Positions 25,670-35,383 of a stretch of 64,000 bases of DNA are shown in pieces. Positions within the stretch are counted from its first letter, which is position 1; each line of letters starts with the position of its first letter. The stretch lies in NCBI RefSeq assembly GCF_008795985.1, contig NZ_VMHP01000002.1, positions 310,001 to 374,000 of the forward strand, written 5' to 3'. The notes below the pieces were generated by a model. That model was not told where the DNA came from, did not search any database, and was given only the letters and a program-made list of their open reading frames with translations. This DNA is from Marinobacter halotolerans. GTDB lineage: Bacteria; Pseudomonadota; Gammaproteobacteria; Pseudomonadales; Oleiphilaceae. The position numbers and the translations under genes are program-made.

Positions 25670-28300
25670 TTATCTTCTGGCCATAATATCCCGCAGTTCA
25701 TAGAGCCGGTTCAATGCCTCTCTCGGGGTAAGGCCGTCCAGGTCCATCTCCGACAGGGCTTCTTCGACCTTGCTGGGCTCCATGGACGAAAACATATCCC
25801 CCTGAAACGCGCTCGCCTGGGCGGCTTTTGATGATCCCGAAGCAGAAGGCGCAGTCGGTTCCGGCCGGGCTATCATCGGGGCAACGGGCTCGGCACTGCC
25901 TTCCAGATGGGCAAGCTGGGCCTTGGCGTGGCGGATCACGTCCTGGGGAACGCCAGCCAGTTTTGCCACCTGAAGGCCGTAGCTCTGGCTGGCGGGCCCG
26001 TCGTGAACGTTGTGCAGGAACACGATAGTGTCGTCGTGCTCGGTGGCGGTCAGGTGCACATTAACCGCGTGGGTCAGTTCGTCGGCCAGCTGGGTCAGTT
26101 CGAAATAGTGGGTGGCAAACAACGTATAACAGCGAATGTGTTTTGCCAGATGCTCCGCCGTGGCCCAGGCCAGCGACAAGCCATCAAAGGTGCTGGTGCC
26201 TCGCCCGACTTCGTCCATCAGCACCAGGCTGTGTTCGGTGGCGTTATGCAGGATGTTGGCGGTTTCGGTCATTTCCACCATGAAGGTCGAACGTCCGCCG
26301 GCGATGTCATCGGATGACCCCATACGGGTGAAGATCCGATCCAGCGGGCCGATCACCACGCGGTTGGCGGGCACGAAGCTGCCGGTGTAGGCCAGTAGGG
26401 CAATCAGCGCGGCCTGGCGCATGTAGGTGGACTTACCGCCCATGTTGGGGCCGGTGATCACCAGCATTCGCCGCTGGTCGTCCATCAGCAGGTCGTTGGG
26501 CACGTAGGGATCGCTCAGCAACTGCTCCACTACCGGGTGACGACCCTGCTCAATATCAAAGCCCGGGGATTCGCTGAATTCCGGCGGGTTGAAGCGCAGG
26601 CTGGTGGCTCGTTCGGCGAAATTGCTAAGCACATCCAGTTCCGCCAGGGCCTGGGCGGCGTCCTGCAGCGGGGCCAGCTCGGCAGCGACGGTTTCCAGTA
26701 CCTCGTCATACAGGGCTTTTTCCCGGGCCAGAGACCGGCTCTTGGCGCTCAGGGCCTTGTCTTCAAATTCCTTGAGCTCCGGGGTGATAAAGCGCTCGGC
26801 GTTTTTCAGGGTCTGGCGGCGGATATAATCCACCGGGGCCTCCTCGGCCTGGGCCCGGCTGATCTCAATGTAATAGCCGTGAATCCGGTTGTAGCCGACT
26901 TTTAACGTGCTGATTCCGGTGCGCTCCCGCTCCCGGGTTTCCACATCCAGTAGAAACTGGCCAGCGTTCTCACTGATGTTGCGCAGGTCATCCAGTTCCG
27001 CATCGAAGCCCTCGCGGATCACCCCGCCGTCGCGGATAACCACCGGGGGATTATCGACGATCCCCCGCTCCAGCAGGTCCGCCAGTTCCGGGTATTCGCC
27101 AATAGTGGTGGCCAGTTTCACGATCAGGTGGGAATTGACCGGTGTCAGCACCTTCTGTAGGTCCGGCAGGGCGTGGAAGGCGTCCCGCAGCCGCGACAGA
27201 TCCCGGGGCCGTGCAGAGCGCAGGGCCACCCGCGCCAGTACCCGTTCAATATCCCCCACGGCTTTGAGCAGGTCGTGGACCGGCTCGTAGTGGAAGCCGT
27301 CCAGCAGCGCCGATACGGCCTGCTGGCGTTGCTCGACAACAGAAACGTCCCGCAGTGGCCGGTTCAGCCAGCGCCGCAGTTGTCGCCCGCCCATGGAAGT
27401 GGCCGTGCGGTCCATCACCCAGGCCAACGTGTGCTGGGTGCCGCCCATCAGATTGATGTCGATTTCCAGATTGCGGCGGCTGGCAGCATCCAGGATCACC
27501 GCCTCTTCCCGGCGCTCGCGGCTGAGTTTACGGATGTGGGGCAGGGCGGTGCGTTGGGTTTCCTTGGCGTACTGCAGCAGGCACCCGGCGGCGCAGATGG
27601 CCAGGGACATGTCCTCACAGCCAAAACCGGTCAGATCCTTTACCTGCAGCTGCTGGGTCAGCACCCGATGGGCGGTATCGGATTCGAACAGCCAGGGGCC
27701 CTGGCGGCGGATACCGGTATAGCCATCCAGTACTTCCTGGAAGGGGAAATCCTCGCTGATCAGGATTTCGGCCGGCCGAAGCCTCTGCAGCTCGCCCTGA
27801 AGGCTTTCCAGGTCGTCCAGTTCCGATACCGCAAAGCGGCCGCTGGAAATATCCAGGGAGGAAAACCCGAACTTTTCCTGGCGGTTGTAGATGGCCACCA
27901 GCAGGTTGTCGCGGCGGTCTTCCAGAAAGGCGTCGTCGCTCAGCGTACCGGGTGTGACGATGCGCACCACCTGCCGATCCACCGGGCCTTTACTGGTGGC
28001 CGGGTCGCCAATCTGTTCGCAGATGGCGATGGATTGACCAGCCCGAACCAGACGTGCAATGTAACCCTCAGCGGAATGATAAGGGATACCGGCCATGGGA
28101 ATCGGGCTGCCGCCGGACTGTCCGCGGGCCGTCAGAGTAATGTCCATAAGCTCGGCGGCTTTGCGGGCGTCGTCGTAGAACAGCTCGTAGAAATCCCCCA
28201 TGCGGTAGAACACCAGTTCATTCGGGTGCTCGCCCTTGATTCTGAGGTATTGCCTCATCATTGGCGTGTGCTGGGAAAGATCGGTCTGGGCTGCTGACAT
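25670..28300 (-). CDS. mutS: DNA mismatch recognition protein MutS
   Basis: An 876-residue mismatch repair ATPase. The N-terminal mismatch-binding domain has the Phe-x-Glu-type segment [13 protein letters not shown]. The C-terminal ABC ATPase has [28 protein letters not shown] and [13 protein letters not shown] 28300 ([18 protein letters not shown]) is preferred; ATG 28336 would add 12 residues without a ribosome-binding site. It is divergent from pncC. Confidence 0.96.
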   Translation of the reverse strand: MSAAQTDLSQHTPMMRQYLRIKGEHPNELVFYRMGDFYELFYDDARKAAELMDITLTARGQSGGSPIPMAGIPYHSAEGYIARLVRAGQSIAICEQIGDPATSKGPVDRQVVRIVTPGTLSDDAFLEDRRDNLLVAIYNRQEKFGFSSLDISSGRFAVSELDDLESLQGELQRLRPAEILISEDFPFQEVLDGYTGIRRQGPWLFESDTAHRVLTQQLQVKDLTGFGCEDMSLAICAAGCLLQYAKETQRTALPHIRKLSRERREEAVILDAASRRNLEIDINLMGGTQHTLAWVMDRTATSMGGRQLRRWLNRPLRDVSVVEQRQQAVSALLDGFHYEPVHDLLKAVGDIERVLARVALRSARPRDLSRLRDAFHALPDLQKVLTPVNSHLIVKLATTIGEYPELADLLERGIVDNPPVVIRDGGVIREGFDAELDDLRNISENAGQFLLDVETRERERTGISTLKVGYNRIHGYYIEISRAQAEEAPVDYIRRQTLKNAERFITPELKEFEDKALSAKSRSLAREKALYDEVLETVAAELAPLQDAAQALAELDVLSNFAERATSLRFNPPEFSESPGFDIEQGRHPVVEQLLSDPYVPNDLLMDDQRRMLVITGPNMGGKSTYMRQAALIALLAYTGSFVPANRVVIGPLDRIFTRMGSSDDIAGGRSTFMVEMTETANILHNATEHSLVLMDEVGRGTSTFDGLSLAWATAEHLAKHIRCYTLFATHYFELTQLADELTHAVNVHLTATEHDDTIVFLHNVHDGPASQSYGLQVAKLAGVPQDVIRHAKAQLAHLEGSAEPVAPMIARPEPTAPSASGSSKAAQASAFQGDMFSSMEPSKVEEALSEMDLDGLTPREALNRLYELRDIMARR

Positions 28301-28380
28301 GGAGGGTTCCGGATCTATGGCATTTGGTGAAGGCATGGATTGTAAGAAAATACAGCCCAGGATGAAACGAGGGGGCCATT

Positions 28381-28893
28381 ATGTCACTAAACGACTCCGT
28401 AACAGATGAAGCCCTGACCGAAGCAGGGGAAAACCTTGCCAGCCTGCTGCTGGCACGGAAACAGACGATTGCCACGGCGGAGAGCTGCACCGGTGGCTGG
28501 GTGGCAAAAGTACTGACCGACCGGGCCGGGTCCTCCGCTTATATGCTTGCCGGTATCGTGAGTTACAGCAACTCGGCCAAGCGAGACCTTTTGGGTGTTA
28601 CCGAGACCTCACTTCAGGACTATGGCGCTGTAAGTGAACCGGTGGTGAGGGAGATGGTCGCCGGGGCTCTGGCAACAACCGGCGCAGATGTGGCGGTGTC
28701 TATCAGCGGCATTGCCGGCCCCGATGGCGGATCGAAGGACAAGCCGGTGGGCACCGTCTGGTTTGCCTGGGGGCTCTCCCAAACCGATACCGAAGCGGTG
28801 GTTGAGCACTTCAGCGGGGATCGCGATACCGTTCGCCGCAAGGCGGTCCTGTTTGCGTTGCAGGGCGTACAGAGTTATCTCGAAAACAGATGA
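28381..28893 (+). CDS. pncC: nicotinamide-nucleotide amidase PncC (CinA C-terminal)
   Basis: A 170-residue stand-alone CinA C-terminal domain that deamidates NMN to nicotinate mononucleotide in NAD recycling. Catalytic motif AESCTGGWVAKVLTD and ISGIAGPDGGSKDKPVGTVW are present. Its position directly before recA is the common gammaproteobacterial order. Confidence 0.93.
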   Translation: MSLNDSVTDEALTEAGENLASLLLARKQTIATAESCTGGWVAKVLTDRAGSSAYMLAGIVSYSNSAKRDLLGVTETSLQDYGAVSEPVVREMVAGALATTGADVAVSISGIAGPDGGSKDKPVGTVWFAWGLSQTDTEAVVEHFSGDRDTVRRKAVLFALQGVQSYLENR

Positions 28894-28903
28894 TCAGCAG
28901 GGC

Positions 28904-28949
28904 TTGGTCTTGAGTTCGGCTTGTGTTTTAATACTGTTCAAATATACAG
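28904..28949 (+). promoter_or_regulatory. recA promoter with LexA (SOS) box
   Basis: TTGGTC (28904-28909), a 17-bp spacer and TTTAAT (28927-28932) make a plausible sigma-70 promoter. A LexA box CTGT-N8-ACAG (CTGTTCAAATATACAG, 28934-28949) lies over the expected start site. recA is therefore expected to be LexA-repressed and induced by DNA damage. Confidence 0.88.
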
Positions 28950-28975
28950 GAAACTGGTGACAGAGGCGTGAAATA

Positions 28976-30025
28976 ATGGAAGACAACCGCAAAAAAGCAT
29001 TGGGCGCAGCGCTCAGCCAGATCGAACGTCAGTTCGGTAAAGGCGCCGTGATGAAAATGGGCGATCAGCCCCGGGAAGCGATTCCCGCTGTTTCCACCGG
29101 CTCGCTGGGGCTGGACGTTGCACTGGGCATTGGCGGCCTTCCATACGGGCGCATCTGCGAGATCTACGGCCCGGAAAGCTCCGGTAAAACAACCCTGACG
29201 CTGCAAGTGATTGCCGAAGCCCAGAAGGCCGGCAAAACCTGTGCGTTTGTGGACGCCGAGCACGCATTGGACCCGGTCTACGCCGAAAAGCTGGGCGTTG
29301 ACGTGGACGAGCTGCTGGTTTCCCAGCCGGACACCGGCGAGCAGGCACTGGAAATCTGCGACATGCTCGTGCGTTCCAACGCTGTTGACGTCATTATCGT
29401 GGACTCCGTAGCCGCACTGACGCCAAAAGCCGAAATCGAAGGCGAAATGGGCGACAGCCACGTTGGCCTGCAGGCACGCCTGATGTCCCAGGCGCTGCGC
29501 AAGCTGACCGGTAACGTGAAGCACGCCAACTGCCTGCTGGTGTTCATCAACCAGATCCGTATGAAGATCGGTGTGATGTTCGGCAGCCCGGAAACCACCA
29601 CCGGTGGTAACGCCCTGAAGTTCTACTGCTCCGTACGCCTGGACATCCGCCGCATCGGTGCGGTGAAAGACGGCGACGAAGTGATCGGCAACGAAACCCG
29701 CGTGAAAGTGGTCAAGAACAAGGTGGCCCCGCCTTTCAAACAGGCTGAGTTCCAGATCATGTACGGCAAGGGTATCTACCATATGGCCGAAGTGGTCGAT
29801 ATGGGTGTTAAAGAAGGGTTTGTGGACAAGGCCGGCGCCTGGTACGCCTACAAGGGCGACAAGATCGGCCAGGGCAAGGCCAACGCCTGCAAGTTCCTGG
29901 AAGAGAACCCGGATATTGCCAACGAGATTGAAACCGCTGTCCGCGACAAGCTGATGCCCAAGCCCGCCAAGAAAGAGGCGGCAGCAGAGGAAAAAGCGGA
30001 AGAAGCCAATGGTGAGCTCCTCTAA
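28976..30025 (+). CDS. recA: recombinase RecA
   Basis: A 349-residue homologous recombination and SOS co-protease protein. [12 protein letters not shown] (Walker A), [18 protein letters not shown], loop-1 and loop-2 segments ([35 protein letters not shown]) and a Glu/Lys-rich C-terminal tail are all present. No recX follows; the next ORF overlaps the recA end and encodes a flavodoxin-like protein. Confidence 0.98.
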   Translation: MEDNRKKALGAALSQIERQFGKGAVMKMGDQPREAIPAVSTGSLGLDVALGIGGLPYGRICEIYGPESSGKTTLTLQVIAEAQKAGKTCAFVDAEHALDPVYAEKLGVDVDELLVSQPDTGEQALEICDMLVRSNAVDVIIVDSVAALTPKAEIEGEMGDSHVGLQARLMSQALRKLTGNVKHANCLLVFINQIRMKIGVMFGSPETTTGGNALKFYCSVRLDIRRIGAVKDGDEVIGNETRVKVVKNKVAPPFKQAEFQIMYGKGIYHMAEVVDMGVKEGFVDKAGAWYAYKGDKIGQGKANACKFLEENPDIANEIETAVRDKLMPKPAKKEAAAEEKAEEANGELL

Positions 30026-30482
30026 GACCTTACTGATTGTTGCTCATGCACCCTCCGCCAACACGCTGAAACTCCGTGAGGCGGTTGAGCGGGGGGCATG
30101 TCATGAAGACATTGAAAACGTTCGGGTGAAAGTGATGGCTCCGCTGGATGCCGGCCCGAACGACGTCCTTGCCTGTGATGCCATTATCCTGGGTACCACT
30201 GAAAACCTGGGATACATGAGCGGCGCGTTGAAAGACTTTTTCGACCGCACCTATTATTCGGTTCTGGAAGAAACCCAGGGCCTGCCTTTCGCCTACTACA
30301 TCCGCGCCGGCCATGATGGCACGGGTACCAATCGGGCCATTGAAACCATCACCACGGGTTTACGCTGGCGCCTGGTACAGGAGCCGCTCATCTGTCGCGG
30401 TGAATACCGGGATGAATTTGAAGGCCAGTGCCAGGAACTGGGGATGTATCTGGCGGCCAGCCTGGACGCCGGGCTTTTCTGA
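30009..30482 (+). CDS. flavodoxin-fold NAD(P)H oxidoreductase-like protein
   Basis: A 157-residue flavodoxin-fold protein. The N-terminal beta-strand and phosphate loop ([15 protein letters not shown]), the [24 protein letters not shown] segment and [20 protein letters not shown] match FMN-binding NADPH-dependent reductases. Its start lies 17 bp inside the recA end, so it is translationally linked to recA. This place is usually taken by recX. Confidence 0.72.
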   Translation: MVSSSKTLLIVAHAPSANTLKLREAVERGACHEDIENVRVKVMAPLDAGPNDVLACDAIILGTTENLGYMSGALKDFFDRTYYSVLEETQGLPFAYYIRAGHDGTGTNRAIETITTGLRWRLVQEPLICRGEYRDEFEGQCQELGMYLAASLDAGLF

Positions 30483-30493
30483 TACCGACGGTT

Positions 30494-31171
30494 TCAGCTG
30501 CTTTCCTGCCGTTTTGCCAGAGCACCCAATACCTTTGCCAGCGCCTTGTCGTAAAACGGCTGAACCTCCGACAGTATTTCTGCCCCGGCCGTTGAAGGGT
30601 GGCCACCCTTGAAGGGCGGGTGCGGGTTGTATTCCATTCTCAGTTGAATCGAGCGGGCCAGGGTTTCACCCCAGACTTCCGCAATAACCGTCAGGCTGAA
30701 ATCAATGCCGGAGGTAACACCGCCGGCGGTAATCAGGTTGCCATCCACCACCACCCGGCCTTCGGTAAATTCCGCACCGCAGACCTTAAGGGCCCCGGTA
30801 TAACCCCAGTGGGTCGTTGCCCGCTTTCCCTCGAGCATGCCCGCTGCCCCCAGTATGAAAGCCCCGGTACAGACCGAGGTAATGTAGGTCGCGCCTTGGC
30901 AATGTCTGGCCACAAAATCAATCAGTGGCTGGTGATTGATGGCTTCAAACACGCCGGGCCCGCCGGGTATGCAGATCATGTCTGCCGGTGGGCAGTTGTC
31001 GAAGCTGAATTCGGGAAGGATGCTGAATCCGCAATCGGTCTGAACGGGTTCGGCGTTTTCAGACACCACGCAAAGCTGCACATCCGGCACGTAGGTCAGC
31101 ATCTGGGCGGTGCCGGTAAAATCAAGCTGGGTAACGCCGGGAAAGAGGGGGAAAACGATGTTGAATGCCAT
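30494..31171 (-). CDS. DJ-1/PfpI family protein (isonitrile hydratase-like)
   Basis: A 225-residue class-I glutamine amidotransferase-like protein. The nucleophile elbow is TSVCTGAFILGAAG, with a conserved acidic residue upstream (QLDFTGTAQML) and THWGYTGAL after it. This pattern is that of cyclohexyl-isocyanide hydratase and related ThiJ proteins rather than AraC-fused ones, since no DNA-binding domain follows. Substrate is unknown. Confidence 0.8.
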   Translation of the reverse strand: MAFNIVFPLFPGVTQLDFTGTAQMLTYVPDVQLCVVSENAEPVQTDCGFSILPEFSFDNCPPADMICIPGGPGVFEAINHQPLIDFVARHCQGATYITSVCTGAFILGAAGMLEGKRATTHWGYTGALKVCGAEFTEGRVVVDGNLITAGGVTSGIDFSLTVIAEVWGETLARSIQLRMEYNPHPPFKGGHPSTAGAEILSEVQPFYDKALAKVLGALAKRQESS

Positions 31172-31233
31172 AGCCGGCAGGCCTCCTGAAGCTGGAAAGT
31201 CTGCTCAGTATAGCCGCTGTTTACGGCTGAATA

Positions 31234-31611
31234 TCAGCCGGCAAACCGGTTATAGAAGCCTTCAATGCGGCACAGGGCATTATCCACGGTGCGGGAATAG
31301 CCTTTTTTCTCGAAACAGTAGCTGAACTGGATGCTGACGCGGTAACCGGTCTGGAAGGGCTGGCAGGTCACCACCCGGGCGGCCACGCGGGATTCGCGAA
31401 TGTATTTGCCGTCAAAGTTCAGGTACAGCCGGGCGCCGGGCTCAACGGGGCGCGGGCATAGCACGGCCATGCCATAGCGGTTCATGTCCAGGCAGGTCAC
31501 CGAGGTTGAATTCTTCCCACGACCAAAAAAGCCACGCTCCTGCAGCTCAACCTTCAGGCAGTTGGCGGCGTAACGGTCTTTTATTCGGCGGTCTACGGAA
31601 TCACTCGTCAT
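31234..31611 (-). CDS. PilZ domain protein
   Basis: A 125-residue single PilZ domain from ATG 31611 (131 residues if ATG 31629 is used). The c-di-GMP-binding pattern is partly recognisable: an Arg-rich N-terminus (DRRIKDRYAANC), a D-x-N-x-x-G element (CLDMNRYGMAVLC) and the barrel strand ARVVTCQPFQTGYRVSIQF. The canonical RxxxR with D/NxSxxG is imperfect, so c-di-GMP binding is plausible but not certain. It may respond to the diguanylate cyclase at 7.7 kb. Confidence 0.65.
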   Translation of the reverse strand: MTSDSVDRRIKDRYAANCLKVELQERGFFGRGKNSTSVTCLDMNRYGMAVLCPRPVEPGARLYLNFDGKYIRESRVAARVVTCQPFQTGYRVSIQFSYCFEKKGYSRTVDNALCRIEGFYNRFAG

Positions 31612-31792
31612 TCGTTGGTATCCATCCATTACTGAGTGTACTTATTGTTGTCCCACTTTCCTGGTGGGGGACACGAAGTCTAGTCGGCAAAGAACTGCCT
31701 GAAAAATGACCATTCGCTAAATTGTGACAGGGTTATCACTGATCAAAAAGTCGCCATTAACGCGACACGACGAGCAGAGCTACGCCCGGAGC

Positions 31793-32077
31793 CTAGGCTC
31801 GGGTGCTCAGTAAACGTCCCCGGCGGTCTTCAGTCGGAGCGGGTTTCCGGGTGCGCGGATGCAGAAGGCCCGGGCTGCGACGGCTTGGGCGCTTGCGCCG
31901 GTCCGGCCCCTGGAATTCTTTCTGGGCACGGCGGCGATCCGGTTGCAGGCGCCGGTCGTTTGTGGGTTTGCGCGGTGGCGCTGCTGATGCCTCCGCCGCG
32001 GGTGTGCGCTGGGTGCCCTGTTTACGGATGGCCTCCATCACGCTGATGCCGTGTGGCTGGTTGCGATAAATATCCAT
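31793..32077 (-). CDS. small basic DRR-rich protein, unknown
   Basis: A 94-residue, strongly basic, low-complexity ORF. DRR recurs (NDRRLQPDRRRAQ, GPDRRKRPSRRSP, EDRRGRLL) on a Pro/Ala-rich background. No family is recognised; nucleic-acid or ribosome association is conceivable from charge alone. It could be a non-coding open frame. Confidence 0.45.
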   Translation of the reverse strand: MDIYRNQPHGISVMEAIRKQGTQRTPAAEASAAPPRKPTNDRRLQPDRRRAQKEFQGPDRRKRPSRRSPGLLHPRTRKPAPTEDRRGRLLSTRA

Positions 32078-32242
32078 ATTCCAGTGTTCCCTGAGTTTTC
32101 CTTGCTGCTGTGAATCATGGGTGATTGATCAGAATATCGGCAGATTTGCCGGATTCTTTAGCAAGAGCGCGACAGGGCCCGCCCCAGATTCTACAATGGC
32201 CGGCCATTAACGTTTGGTTTTCAATCGCTACAGGACCCCATC

Positions 32243-34651
32243 TTGAAGTCACTGCCTCTGAACCAGTTATACAAAGTCTGTGTGTTGAAGGACTTGCCGT
32301 TCAAAACCACCCGCCAGCTTGAGCCGCTTGCTGAAATCGTGGGCCAGAACCGGGCCCAGTCGGCGGTTCGTTTTGCGCTGGCCATGCCCCACGGCGGTTA
32401 TAACGTGTATGCGGTGGGTCGTCCCGGCCTCGGCAAAAGCACCATGATGCTGCGCTATCTCAAGCACCACGCCGACCTGGAGCACCAGATCCACGACTGG
32501 TGCTACGTGGCCAACTTTGAGGAACCCCGGGTACCCCGGGTGCTGAAGCTGCCAGCGGGTAAGGGCAACGAGCTCAAGCAGGACATGGACAAACTGATGA
32601 CCCGCCTGATGAAGATGGTGCCTCAGACGTTTGATAGCGACAGCTTCCTGGAGCGGGCCGAGCTGCTGAAAAGCGGCTTTGCCAAGAAGCAGGAAGATGA
32701 ACTGGAAAAGGTGGCAGCCCAGGCCCGGCGCAAAAAGGTCAGCCTGAACATCACCACACCGGGCGGCTATCGCCTGGTGGCCATGAACGGCGACGAGCCC
32801 CATACGGCGGAATCCTTCCAGGCACTGACTGAAGCCCAGCGGGAAAAATTTGAAACCGAGATCAATAAGCTGGAAAAGAAGCTTCGCCAGACGCTGCGCA
32901 AGGTCGCCGACTGGGAGCAGGAATACGCGGAAGCTCAGCATGCACTGAACGAAGAGACGCTGGAGAGCATCTCTGGCGACCAGATTGATGAACTGATTGC
33001 CAAATATAGCGACCAGGCGGACGTGGTGAGCTACCTCAAGGGTGTGCGTGCCGATCTGTCGGAAAGCCTCGACATCTTCCTGGAGGAAAACGAGGAACAG
33101 GCCGCCATCGCCTACGCCTCGCTGGACAAGAAAACCCCGCGCCGTTACCTGGTCAACGTGCTGGTGCACCAGAAAAGCGAGGACGTGCCGGTGGTGGTGG
33201 AAGACAATCCCACCTACCACAACCTGTTCGGCTATGTGGAAAACGTTACCTTCAAAGGCACAGTGTTCACGGATTTTTCCCTGATTCGCCCAGGCAGCAT
33301 TCACCGGGCCAATGGCGGCTACCTGCTGATGGACGCCATCAAGGTGCTGGAGCAGCCTTTCGTGTGGGATGGCCTTAAGCGGGCGCTGCGCTCCCGCTCA
33401 CTGCAGATCAACTCCCTGGAGCGGGAACTGACGCTGTCCGGCACCATTTCCCTGGAACCGGAAGAAATCCCGCTGGATGTGAAAATCGTGCTGTTTGGCG
33501 ACCGGGAAACCTGGATGCTGCTGCAGGAATACGATTCCGAGTTCGCCGAGCTGTTCCGGGTGACGGCGGATTTCGAAAACGAAATGATGCGAACCGATGA
33601 AAGCCAGGTGCTGTACGCCAAATTCATTGCCAGCCTGGTGAACGAAAAGAAACTGCTGCACTGCAACAATCGTGCGGTGGCGCGGATTATCGAGCACAGC
33701 GCGCGCATGGCGGAACACCAGGATCGGCTGTCCTTGCATGCGGCGGACATCGCCAACCTGCTGCGGGAATCCGACTACTGGGCGCGGCAGGCCGGCGCCA
33801 AAATGATCAGCAACACACATGTGGATCAGGCGCTGGAAAGTGCCGAATACCGCAGCAGCCGGATACGGGACCATTTCTACGATTCCATCCGCGACGGCAC
33901 CACGCTGGTATCCACATCCGGCACCTGTGTCGGCCAGGTGAACGGCCTGTCGGTGTTATCGACCGGCGGTTATGAATTCGGGCTGTCCAACCGCATCACC
34001 GCCACCTGCTATTATGGAGATGGTGCCGTGATGGATATCGAGCGGGACGTGAAGCTGGGTGGCAACCTGCATTCCAAGGGTGTGATGATTCTCAGCGCCT
34101 GGCTGTCGGCCCATTTCGCGGTGACCGACCCCATGCATCTTTCAGCCAGCCTGACCATGGAGCAGAACTACGGTGAAGTGGACGGCGACAGCGCCTCCCT
34201 GGCGGAATTGTGCGCCCTGGTGTCGTCCCTGTCCGGGCTGCCGGTACGTCAGGATCTGGCGCTGACCGGCTCGGTAAACCAGTTTGGCGAGGTTCAGCCC
34301 ATCGGCGGCGTGAACGAAAAGGTTGAGGGATTTTTCGCCACCTGTAAGCTGACGGGAGGGCTGACCGGTTCCCAGGGTGTGATTATCCCTGCCACCAACG
34401 TGCAGAACCTGATGCTGAACGACGAAGTGGTTCAGGCGGCGCGCAACAGCCAGTTCTCGGTTTACGCCGTGACCCGGGCCGAAGAAGCCATCACACTGCT
34501 TCTTGGTAAACCCGCGGGCAAGGCGGACGAAAAAGGCCGGTATCCGAAACAGAGCGTATTTGGCATGATTCAGCAGCGGCTAGAAAAAATGCGGGAACAC
34601 GAGCGGCAGGAACATGCACGGGACGATTCCAAGGATCCTTCGATACATTAA
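32243..34651 (+). CDS. YcbZ/LonH-like ATP-dependent Lon-family protease
   Basis: An 802-residue protein with an AAA ATPase part split by a long coiled-coil insert. Walker A is GRPGLGKSTMM (about residue 65), the helical insert is at about 180-290, and AAA motifs follow near HRANGGYLLMDAIKVLEQPF. A C-terminal Lon proteolytic domain carries the Ser-Lys dyad, DGDSASLAEL (Ser) and GGVNEKVEGFF (Lys). This order is that of YcbZ/LonB-like proteases, not classical Lon. The likely start is TTG 32243, with a weak ribosome-binding site. Confidence 0.88.
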   Translation: MKSLPLNQLYKVCVLKDLPFKTTRQLEPLAEIVGQNRAQSAVRFALAMPHGGYNVYAVGRPGLGKSTMMLRYLKHHADLEHQIHDWCYVANFEEPRVPRVLKLPAGKGNELKQDMDKLMTRLMKMVPQTFDSDSFLERAELLKSGFAKKQEDELEKVAAQARRKKVSLNITTPGGYRLVAMNGDEPHTAESFQALTEAQREKFETEINKLEKKLRQTLRKVADWEQEYAEAQHALNEETLESISGDQIDELIAKYSDQADVVSYLKGVRADLSESLDIFLEENEEQAAIAYASLDKKTPRRYLVNVLVHQKSEDVPVVVEDNPTYHNLFGYVENVTFKGTVFTDFSLIRPGSIHRANGGYLLMDAIKVLEQPFVWDGLKRALRSRSLQINSLERELTLSGTISLEPEEIPLDVKIVLFGDRETWMLLQEYDSEFAELFRVTADFENEMMRTDESQVLYAKFIASLVNEKKLLHCNNRAVARIIEHSARMAEHQDRLSLHAADIANLLRESDYWARQAGAKMISNTHVDQALESAEYRSSRIRDHFYDSIRDGTTLVSTSGTCVGQVNGLSVLSTGGYEFGLSNRITATCYYGDGAVMDIERDVKLGGNLHSKGVMILSAWLSAHFAVTDPMHLSASLTMEQNYGEVDGDSASLAELCALVSSLSGLPVRQDLALTGSVNQFGEVQPIGGVNEKVEGFFATCKLTGGLTGSQGVIIPATNVQNLMLNDEVVQAARNSQFSVYAVTRAEEAITLLLGKPAGKADEKGRYPKQSVFGMIQQRLEKMREHERQEHARDDSKDPSIH

Positions 34652-34711
34652 AGGGACTCGTCTATTCATTAAGAAATGTATTGGCGTTAACCAACAGGAG
34701 AGGCAAAACCC

Positions 34712-35338
34712 ATGGCGGACAGTCAGCAAACAGTTTACGTGGTGGAAGACGACGAAGCAGTGCGGGACTCCCTTGAGCTGCTGCTGAAATCTGATGGCAA
34801 ATCCGTCAAAACCTACGAAAACGCCAATGCTTTTCTGAAAGACTATTCGGAGTCCATGACGGGCTGTATCGTGCTGGACATCCGCATGCCCGGTATGGAC
34901 GGCATGGAGCTGCAGAAAAAACTCAATGACCGGCACTCCATCCTGCCCATCATTTTCGTCACCGGCCACGGCGACGTGCCCATGGCAGTGGACGCGATGA
35001 AAGAGGGCGCCGTTGATTTTATCCAGAAGCCCTACCGTGAAGAGGCCCTGCTGGAAAAAATCGAGGCGGCGCTGCAACAGGACGAAGAACAGCGCAAGAC
35101 CCTGGGGGAGAAGCAGGAAATCCTTCGCCGGGTAAAAACCCTGACCCCGCGAGAGCATGAAATCATGGACCGCATGATTGAAGGCCAGGCCAACAAGGTC
35201 ATCGCCATCGAGCTGGAAATCAGCCAGCGCACGGTGGAAATTCACCGGTCCCGCGTGATGCACAAGATGGGAACCCACTCACTGGCACACCTTGTGCGCA
35301 TGATCCTGTCAGTAAAGGACCTTATCGACGCGCGTTAA
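34712..35338 (+). CDS. two-component response regulator, FixJ/LuxR type
   Basis: A 208-residue regulator: REC domain (about 1-125, phosphoacceptor Asp in IVLDIRMPGMDGMEL, switch residues in FVTGHGDVP and QKPYREEA) and a LuxR helix-turn-helix (about 142-200, LTPREHEIMDRMIEGQANKVIA). It lies 45 bp upstream of the sensor kinase on the same strand, so the two are probably a pair. Confidence 0.93.
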   Translation: MADSQQTVYVVEDDEAVRDSLELLLKSDGKSVKTYENANAFLKDYSESMTGCIVLDIRMPGMDGMELQKKLNDRHSILPIIFVTGHGDVPMAVDAMKEGAVDFIQKPYREEALLEKIEAALQQDEEQRKTLGEKQEILRRVKTLTPREHEIMDRMIEGQANKVIAIELEISQRTVEIHRSRVMHKMGTHSLAHLVRMILSVKDLIDAR

Positions 35339-35383
35339 ACCCGGCGGCATGATGAACCTATCTACGCAACCGGCAAGGCTTAT

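Noticed and set aside
27173..28297. 374-codon plus-strand ORF
   Set aside because: Antisense to mutS, low-complexity composition and no family.
32267..33304. 345-codon minus-strand ORF
   Set aside because: Antisense to the Lon-family protease.
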